From: Aurifilum marmelostoma | Taxonomy: Eukaryota > Ascomycota > Sordariomycetes > Diaporthales > Cryphonectriaceae | Length of the DNA: 64,000 bases | Assembly (NCBI GenBank): GCA_027559495.1 | Contig: JAMXSV010000028.1 | Location: 2,931,742-2,995,741, forward strand | Direction of reading: 5' to 3' | Shown: positions 56,883 through 64,000 of the stretch, piece by piece | How the letters are laid out: every line of letters starts with the position of its first letter | Position numbering within the stretch: the stretch's first letter is position 1 | The notes under the pieces: generated by a model | Database searches by the model: none | The model's input: only the letters and a program-made list of their open reading frames with translations | What the model was told of the DNA's origin: nothing | Program-made: the position numbers and the translations under genes

Positions 56883-58702
56883 ATGGACAGATCTCAGAAA
56901 CCGGGAACCATCCAGCGAGAAGTCGCGGAAGAGGATATTGTCGAGGGTAAAAAGAACAGCAAGGGCATCATCTTGCGACCACAGCCCTCGAATGATCCAA
57001 ATGAGCCGCTGGTGAGCTCGAAGCCCCTGCCCGCACTCGCCTGAACTTTATGTGTGTGTGTGTGTGTGTGTGTGGCTGTGCATGCATGAGGCTTGCTCCG
57101 GAAACATCTGATGAATGGTAATGACAGAACTGGTCGCAATGGGACAAGTACACGACATATCTGGTCATCTGCTGGTACACGTTCCTGGCGTTCATGAATT
57201 CGTCCGCGTTCACGGTGGCCGTACAGGCGATCATCAAGCAGTTTAAGAAGAGCTCAACCGAGGCGAGCTACCTAAGTAGGCACAGACACCCGTAACTTGC
57301 TCTTCTTGGATCTTGCAATATTGACGAGGAGGCCATAGCATCGCTGCAGGTGCTCTTTATGGGTTTTGGGGCCCTGGTATGGATGCCGCTGATCCGCATC
57401 ATCGGGAAGAGGCCGGGCTACCTCGCCAGCCTGGTCTTCCTCTGCGTGACCAACATATGGGGTTTCTACGCCACGACATATGAGAGTCTCCTGGCCTCGC
57501 GCATTATTGGCGGATTTCTGACAGCATCTGCAGACGCGCCCGTTCCTAGTGTCGTTGCCGAGCTGTTCTTCTTCCACGAGCGAGGCCATGGGATGATGTT
57601 CTTCTCCGTGGCCCTGTCCTCCGGCGCCTTTCTAGGGCCCTTGTTCAATGCCTACATCACGCAATACCTTGGTTGGAGATGGATATGCGGTGTGATGGCT
57701 ATTGTTTCGGGCGCAACCTTCTTCGTGGCCTTGTTTGTCCTCAAAGAGAGTGCATACGTCGTCGGGCCAGAAGGCCGAGACCTCGAGAAGCCTGCGGCCG
57801 AGTATGCGCCAAAGAGAGGCTGGCTTGCCTCCCTGGGCTTCACAATAGGCTACAATCAGCACGCCTCCTTCTTCGGCTGGGTTGTACGGACTGTCCTCTT
57901 GGTGGCGTATCCACCGGTTCTCATTGCGGGCCTCATATGCGGCCTTTTCATCGGCTGGTAAAGTCCCAGCATCCTGTGCTCCTGTTGCTGTGCGCGCTGA
58001 CCAGCCTCAAACGATAGCAACATCGCTGTACAGCTTGTGGCCTCGCAGACCTTCACAGCTGCACCTTGGAACTGGACCCTGCACAGTGTTGGACTGCTGG
58101 CCATCTCGGGCTTCATCGGGTCACTCCTCTCTTTTTTCGCCGGTGGCCGGCTCATCGACCTGATCGCCACGCGGATGACGGCACGACGAGGCGAGCATCC
58201 CGAGCCTGAGTTTCGACTGCCTGCCATGATCATTCCAGCAGTCGTGGGTCCCATGGGCGTGTTGCTATACGGGCTGGTCATTGCGGCCCAGGACAGCTGG
58301 GGTGGTGCTGCTGTCGGCTATGGCATGGAAGGCTTTGGTGCGACGGCGGCTGCAAACATCATCATCACCTATGCCGTCGATGCGTACCGACCTGTGAGTT
58401 CTTCCCCGTGGCCCTTGCGGGGGTGTTGGAGCACCTATTGATTGCGTAATCCCTCTCCACCAAAACAGATCGCAGGCGAGACAATCGTGATTGTCTTCAT
58501 CATCCGAAACGTGATTGCTTGTTTGATATCGACGTACATTTCCGTGTGGATCAAGCATCAAGGTGTGAGGCATGCTTTTGGAGAGCTCGTCGGGGTCGCA
58601 TATATCATCCTGTCACTTTCTCTGGTGCTTTTTGTCTTTGGGAGGAGGATCAGAGCATTCACCGGGCGCTTTGGGCCCATGGCGAGCATTGCGTTGCACT
58701 GA
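56883..58702 (+). CDS. Major facilitator superfamily transporter
   Basis: Five exons (56883-57011, 57128-57275, 57339-57957, 58018-58393, 58469-58702) give 501 residues. The N-terminal ~42 residues are cytosolic, ending DPNEPL; NWSQWDKY follows, a standard fungal MFS junction. About 12 helices follow in two halves. Visible MFS blocks: GFGALVWMPLIRIIGKRPGYL (loop 2-3 region), LLASRIIGGFLTASADAPVPSV (helix 4), HERGHGMMFFSVALSSGAFLGPL (helix 5), a central loop after VLKES, and AGETIVIVFIIRN late in the protein. It is a plasma-membrane proton-coupled carrier; substrate unknown. Intron 1 contains a (TG)12 microsatellite; introns 2-4 are only 60-75 bases. It sits head-to-head with an amidohydrolase gene. 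Confidence 0.9.
57051..57074. repeat. (TG)12 microsatellite in MFS intron 1
   Basis: Twelve uninterrupted TG units about 40 bases after the intron 1 donor. Confidence 0.95.
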
Positions 58703-60167
58703 TGCGCACCTCCACAGCTCAGAAGATCCAGTCTTCGTCTGTCGTGCATTATACTGTCTGTCTGTCTGTGCAGGAAGTCCACTCATGCATGAAGTCTTGG
58801 CCTTATGTTGTGACGAGTATCATCAAACCATGCTGGTGGATGTGCCTGAGGGAGAAGAAACAAGAAGGGCCCATAGGCAGCTGTTATTTCATTCCAGGAT
58901 ACACCAGTTGCTGGTAGATAGGGCTGTCAAACAATCTTAAAATAGATGACTGTTGCGACACGCTGCGGGCCACGCAATGCAGCCAAAGCGCCGATTGTGA
59001 TCGACGGACCACTGCATCACCAAGTGCTTACTTACCACACGGTGTTCTGTTTCAATCCGAACCCGCAGTGGATCATCGACTGGTTGACTGACGGACTGAC
59101 TGACTGACTGACAGATTGACAGATTAACAGACAGCCGTTGGCAGAAAAGTCGGTGTCTGGGGGGCTGGCTGTGCAAGCTGGGCTGACTTTTGATGGGTCG
59201 GTTTGTCAATGTTCGGATTGTCTGACACACCAGGTGCTGCAGCGGTGCCCTCAAAACCGACAGTGCGTTGGACGTTGCGTGTCGCGGCTTGTCGGCTTGT
59301 GGGCGCATGTTGACCTCATCGGCGGTCCCCCCACATAACGCCAAACTGCAAATAGCCACTCCTAGGGGGCCGCTAATACTGCACTGTACCCGCTATGCAG
59401 CAGCGGCACCCGGTAGTGGTGCTCTCTGTACTGTAAGCTTAAGCTCTCCCGCAGCACTGCAGCTGTCCACCTTTCTACCTCTGTTGCGTGCATCACATCG
59501 ACGGCTCCCACAATTATTCGCCAACGGAGGATACCCGAAGCATATGCACGAGAAACGTCTGTCGATCATTACACGCACCCGAAGCACGGCTTGGTTTCTC
59601 TCATTTCTTGATTGATTTCTTTCCACCGCAACGATATCTTCCCATTCTCACGACGATACGCGACCGAGACCCAGCCCTTGTCGAAGTAACATCGAAGCTA
59701 CACCAGCTGCCTGTTGTCTACATACTCGTTGGACCCTTGGCAGCTATCTACCCCCAATAAGCTGGTTGCAACCAGCCCCAATTCCTTCTCTGCCAGCTGC
59801 TGCGTCCTGGGCTTACGAGGCTGCCCTACCACCCATCGAGGGAGCGGTCGCTGCTCCCCATCCCTTTCTTCGCGATCAGACGGCGGCTCGAGGAGGGAGA
59901 GAGACACGCAAGACAGTCGACAAACTCCCTTCTCCCCCTTGTCTTACAAGTGCAACGCGCAGCGACGCACCCAACACACCTCGCGCAAGGTGCTCATCCC
60001 GATCGTCTCGACAATCTCCCTCATCTAACTGCCCTGAGTGACACCGACAAACGATTGGTTTTACGGCGACCTCATTCATCCCCTCCAGGGCTGCTGCGAC
60101 TACAGCCGCCTTTGCCACTGCGCACCCTTCCTCGCCCTCCTTCTACTTCCTTCGAGGTCAGTCCAAC
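58703..60167. other. Intergenic and glutaredoxin leader
   Basis: About 1.46 kb. It contains a short GACT tandem repeat (about 59081-59113, with ACAGATTGACAGATTAACAGACAG next to it). The C-rich sequence from about 59770 to 60167 is probably the 5' UTR of the glutaredoxin gene. No gene was found. Confidence 0.5.
59081..59113. repeat. Imperfect GACT tandem repeat
   Basis: Successive GACTG units with one-base variants, flanked on the right by an ACAGATT-type repeat. A simple-sequence repeat. Confidence 0.8.
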
Positions 60168-61028
60168 ATGCCTTCCACAAGGCGGCTGCGGCTGCTCTTC
60201 ATAGGTGTCATTGCTGCTGTTATCATGACCCTTGTCTATACATCACAGCTCAGAGCATCAGAAGAGGTAGACAGCAGGACATTCAACGACTTCTGGAAGA
60301 AGACAAGAGATGGGCTTGACAAAGCACACAGCGGCGAGGGTGTAGCCCAGGCGGTATCAGGCACGAACAACAAGGCCACTAGCAAGTCGAAAAGCGAAGA
60401 GGAAGAGGACGACAAACAACTGGCCAAGGACATGCGGGCACGGCTGGATGCTGCTGAGCAGAAGGCCAAGGACTCAGCCAACGCCAAGGTCATGAAACCC
60501 GAGAAGCCAGAGCAGGTCATTGGCGTGGGCAGCTCAGCAGGTGGCCAGAAGAAGCTGTCTGGCGACAAGTCTGGTGGAGAAGGGGCTGGGACAAAGGAGA
60601 CAGAGGAGGATCACCAGGTCGAGATGACCCTCAATGAGATCCTCAAGAAGTCTCCTGGTGAGACCGTCTGGCCACATACAGTCGAGACTGTATACTGACG
60701 AGGTGCTGCAGTGATCATCTTCTCCAAGACATATTGTCAGTACTCCAAGAGGGCCAAGGCTGTCCTGCTTGACAAGTACAACATCACCCCCGAGCCCTAT
60801 GTAGTTGAGCTCGACATCCACCCCCTGGGCAAGCAGATACAACAGAAGCTGGCCAAGATGACCAGCCGAACAACTGTGCCCAATATCATCATCAATGGTG
60901 TAAGCATCGGCGGCTCTGACGACATTGTTGCCATGGACCAGAAGAAGGAACTTGTGGACAAGATCCAAACACTTGGGTCTGTAGGAGGAAAAAGCGTCGA
61001 GGTCAAAGACCGTGTCACTGAGATATGA
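60168..61028 (+). CDS. Membrane-anchored monothiol glutaredoxin (Grx6/7-like) with CQYS active site
   Basis: Two exons (60168-60657, 60712-61028; intron 54 bases with a TACTGAC branch-like site) give 268 residues. Residues 8-24 (LRLLFIGVIAAVIMTLV) are a signal anchor. A charged Lys/Glu/Ser-rich linker follows (about 30-155), then a glutaredoxin domain from about residue 150. The layout matches yeast Grx6/Grx7 in the ER/Golgi. The active site is KTYCQYSKRAK with Cys172; the usual motif is CPYS (CSYS in yeast Grx6). The TVPN cis-proline loop and the GGSDD glutathione-binding motif are intact. It would handle thiol redox, and possibly Fe-S or glutathione binding, on the luminal side. Gln in place of Pro at the second position is unusual. 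Confidence 0.92.
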
Positions 61029-62145
61029 AGTAATCCGACAGCAATCTGTGGTCCGAGCATCCTACTTTGGAGTTAAGTTGATCTTGAATAGTCATGGAAG
61101 GTGGGAAACAACACACAAAGTCTGCACCCCAAGAATTCATAACTGCCCCAATGATTCACCATTGTTATTGTTGTTTTGTGGCGCCTTCTTATCTGCTTTG
61201 TCCCTTCATCAATGATGGTGCCACAGCTGTGGTAGAAACATCACCGCCCTTCTGCTTCTTCAATTTTTGTTTTCCTGGCATCCATTGTCCTTGCAATGCG
61301 GACTCCGGAATCTTCAGCAGATTGTTCTCCTTGCCGAGGTGTCTTACACATCTGGCTGATGACAAGATCAACAAGTCTGGACATACACCCTACCCAACCC
61401 CAGGGTGTGAAAGGAGAATGCACTTTTGTCACAGAACCATGTGACAAAAGTCTAGCCACAAGACCTAGGGAGTGAGTGACCAGCACCTACTAAACCAATC
61501 ACTCCCTAACACTGAGCTAAAAATATGAGCCAAGACAACAATGGCACTATACATGTGAGTATTGAATTTGTCTATAGAATCCTCTAGACCACTCTCAACT
61601 GTGGCTCCCCCTACCAAGGTTCTCAATTGACTCCCCCCCCCCTCTCTTCAGATGACCGGCCTATTGTCAGCAATTCAGCACAATAGCGAAACCCAGAAAA
61701 TGACGCTGACTTTTTGAGTTACCATCAAGGTTCCCTCTTTGTTTGCCACTAAACAATACCCATTTTGCTGTAATGCAGTGTCTAGTTGCTCAAGAGCCAA
61801 GATATTGACTTAAAAGAGGCCCACCACTTATAGTTAGTGGTGAAGGAGCCATCAAGGTGCTCAGTGCACACCAAGCTGAGTGATTCACTGGCCGCTTCCT
61901 GACCAAGCGCCCTCCTCTGGTTGTATGGGCAATCCATTTACAACAACAAATGGGCATTGCAGTCAGAGCTGTTCAGCACACTTCAATACCACCTTCCTGC
62001 CGCCACCCACCATCACCATCAACAACCATAGCCATCATCCCGCCTCCTCTTCTTGCGCCAACCAGAGCATCAATCACCTTACCAGTCACATTCATTAATA
62101 CTTTGTATGACTCTGGAACGGTTCACATTCAGTTCTATCATCACC
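61029..62145. other. Intergenic, no gene seen
   Basis: About 1.1 kb between two tandem plus-strand genes. It contains a 10-base C run (61633-61642) and AT-richer sequence around 61440-61860. No feature is recognised. Confidence 0.55.
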
Positions 62146-63361
62146 ATGGAACATGCTGGCTCTAGGGTCAGTCAAGACCTGCTTCTTGACATTGCTGAGC
62201 ACTGCGACTTGAAGACACTGTCCAATCTGATGCAGACATGCAAAGTAAGTCAGGAACCTCAGATCATGGTCTCTACCACAGGCATACTGACACGACACTC
62301 TTTAGGACTTCTACCTGGCCATCAACTCGTACAAGTCCAGCATCGCCAAAGCCAAGCTCGCCACCTACACAAATCCTCCTGCCGGCCTGGTCTTGACCTC
62401 GAGGGACGAGAAGAGATGCATCATCCCCCAGCGCAACTCCCTTCACACCGTCCAAGAGCTCCAGCGCCGTGAGAACCGCATGGATTCGGTCCTGGACCGC
62501 GGCGGGTTCATGCTCACCGACCACCCCGGTACCCTGGGCCTTGGCTCACTCGAGTCGCTCGAGAAGTTCAAGGCCGGCTTGCGAGATGCGCTGCACGTCA
62601 CGGACCGGATTGCCGATCTCGCAGCTCACCCGTCACTGGACGAGATCACGAGCATGAGCGCTGCCAGGGTGCGGGCCTGGCATACCGTGAGCGACAACCC
62701 AACCGACTTTCGCGGCACCAGCACTTATACGGTGAACGCCTACAACGCCAGGCTCGCGCTGCACCTACGCAAGATGCGCCAGCTCCGCCACCTCCAGACC
62801 ACACTGCTGCGATCGCTACCCACGCGGCTCCTCTGCTGGCTGCTGACACTGGCGGCAGGGGGATCCAAGGGCTACGCGCGGTACTGCATGCGGCTGCTCG
62901 AGAACGACCCGGGTATGGGCCACGCCCGCGTGATGGCCTTTAAGGAAGTGCTGTTGCGTGGTGGCGGGTTCATCCTGTGGGGCTTCCTGAGGGGCAGGGG
63001 CCCTCTGCACTCGTTCGTTAAGGCGGCGATCTGGGCCTGCACGGAAGAGGTCATGTTTTTCGAGTTCAACGGGGGGTGGGGTTGGGGTGCCGGGATGGAG
63101 GACGACACCAAAGCACCGGATGGTCTTCACATGACCATCATGGAAGAGCTCAGGCGCCGATTCGTCGAGGCCAAGAGACAGGAGATGGCAGAGAAGAGAC
63201 AGCAGCAGGAGGAGGAGGAGGAGGACGGTGAAGAGGAATGGGATGAGACCACCTGGAGTTCTACCAACACGCTGGACGAGGTGCACCGCATTGTGGGCGA
63301 GGAGGTTGGGTGCAAGAGCTGGAAGGGCTATGCTGCCGTCGAGCATGTCATTAAGGGCTGA
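62146..63361 (+). CDS. F-box-like protein
   Basis: Two exons (62146-62244 and 62306-63361; intron 61 bases, GTAAGT donor) give 384 residues. The N-terminus, VSQDLLLDIAEHCDLKTLSNLMQTCKDFYLAINS, is an F-box-like helix set (LxxDIxxxCxxxxLxxLxxTCKxFYxxI) split by the intron. The middle is helical and conserved-looking (LHTVQELQRRENRMDSVLDRGG, ARVRAWHTVSDNPTDFRG). The C-terminal part contains a Gln/Glu-rich stretch (QQQEEEEEDGEEEWDE) and ends DEVHRIVGEEVGCKSWKGYAAVEHVIKG. It is probably an SCF adaptor, or one of the fungal F-box-like families of unknown target. I see no WD40 or LRR domain. Confidence 0.78.
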
Positions 63362-64000
63362 GTGACGCCCTTCCAGTCTCTGCCCGGCCGGTACACCACA
63401 CCTCGGTCGGGCTGCAGTCTTCTCGTCGATGTTGGCACTTCACCAAGCCATTATCTCAGGTGGAGGGAGGTATAGCACCACAGCGCGGCGTTGCATCACG
63501 AAGCATCCGATTTGCAGCTGTAGTCGAAAGCATACAAGCCATCACGGTCAAGGGGATGGGGTATTCTGGGTCGGTAGCTGTCTGAGCTGTCTCTTTTTCC
63601 CCCTTGCGTTCGACACGTATGGTTGTTTTGTGAAAAGGGAAGGGCGATCGATGACGTGGTTCCGGCGGCAGTGCTTCTGCTCTTTCTGGAAGGCCGCGGT
63701 AGCTGGCAAGCAAGGCAGGGGCGACTGGGCACAGACGGTCCGGATCGCGCCGAACCTGGCCGATCATGTTTCTGACAGTTCGTGATGAACACTGATTGAC
63801 ATGGACTTGGCAGGGAATTGGGGACCCAAAGGGAAACGGATGATGGCTAGGCGTTGCTCTCTCTCTCTCTCTCTCTCTTTTTTTTTTTCTCTTCTTCTTT
63901 CGTTTTTTTCTTCAAGGAGTATTAATCAAAAGCACATAATCAGCTTGTTCTCATGATTTGTCAAAGTGCAAGAGTGATTATTCACTGCCTATTTATTGCA
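63362..64000. other. Right-edge intergenic region
   Basis: A CT microsatellite lies at 63857-63878, followed by a T-rich tract. No gene was found before the window ends. Confidence 0.6.

Noticed and set aside
1..64000. CRISPR arrays, bacterial operons, prophage or complete rRNA/tRNA genes
   Set aside because: None seen. All supported genes are eukaryotic and intron-bearing or of fungal families, and no regularly spaced repeat array is present.

Overview
The window is nuclear DNA of a filamentous ascomycete (Pezizomycotina, most like a Sordariomycete). Genes carry short introns of about 50-180 bases with GT[A/G]NGT donors and CTNAC-type branch sites. The products are typical fungal families: Utp18, PIF1 helicase, calnexin, GINS Sld5, a Pth11-like 7TM protein, GPI-type wall proteins and F-box proteins. 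A very AT-rich block with RIP-like (repeat-induced point mutation) damage sits next to GC-rich gene space. Gene models below were spliced by hand from splice signals, reading frame and family conservation; no alignments were run.

Layout. 1-3250 is a decayed Ty1/Copia retrotransposon ending in a probable LTR. 3280-17173 holds an SDR dehydrogenase, a fused pseudouridine-5'-phosphate glycosidase/PfkB kinase, a secreted glycoprotein, Utp18, a small conserved protein and a PIF1-family helicase with a PCNA-binding-type motif. 17174-20486 is a long gene-free leader before a 1,401-residue protein of unknown function. 26305-37532 holds an F-box protein, methylmalonate-semialdehyde dehydrogenase, calnexin, the methionine-salvage dehydratase Mde1 and a GPI-type Cys-rich protein. 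After about 3 kb with no gene, 40500-45813 holds a second SDR, Sld5 and a single-pass membrane protein. 46250-58702 looks more accessory: an old-yellow-enzyme-type reductase, a Pth11-like receptor, a small Cys-rich secreted protein, and a divergent amidohydrolase/MFS-transporter pair. 60168-63361 holds a membrane-anchored monothiol glutaredoxin and an F-box-like protein.

How the genes relate. Housekeeping functions (ribosome biogenesis, replication, ER folding, valine catabolism, methionine salvage, nucleoside salvage) are interspersed with environment-facing genes. The only pair I would call functionally linked by position is the divergent decarboxylase-type amidohydrolase and MFS transporter.

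Most notable observations: two conserved genes (PIF1-like and MDE1) are each interrupted by one extra base in a six-base G or C run; an unusual CQYS active site in the glutaredoxin; a canonical PIP box in the PIF1 protein; a KAR2-type UPRE core upstream of calnexin; two introns that are multiples of three with no stop codon; and a three-codon uORF whose stop overlaps the receptor start codon. I did not find a clear new multi-gene system.
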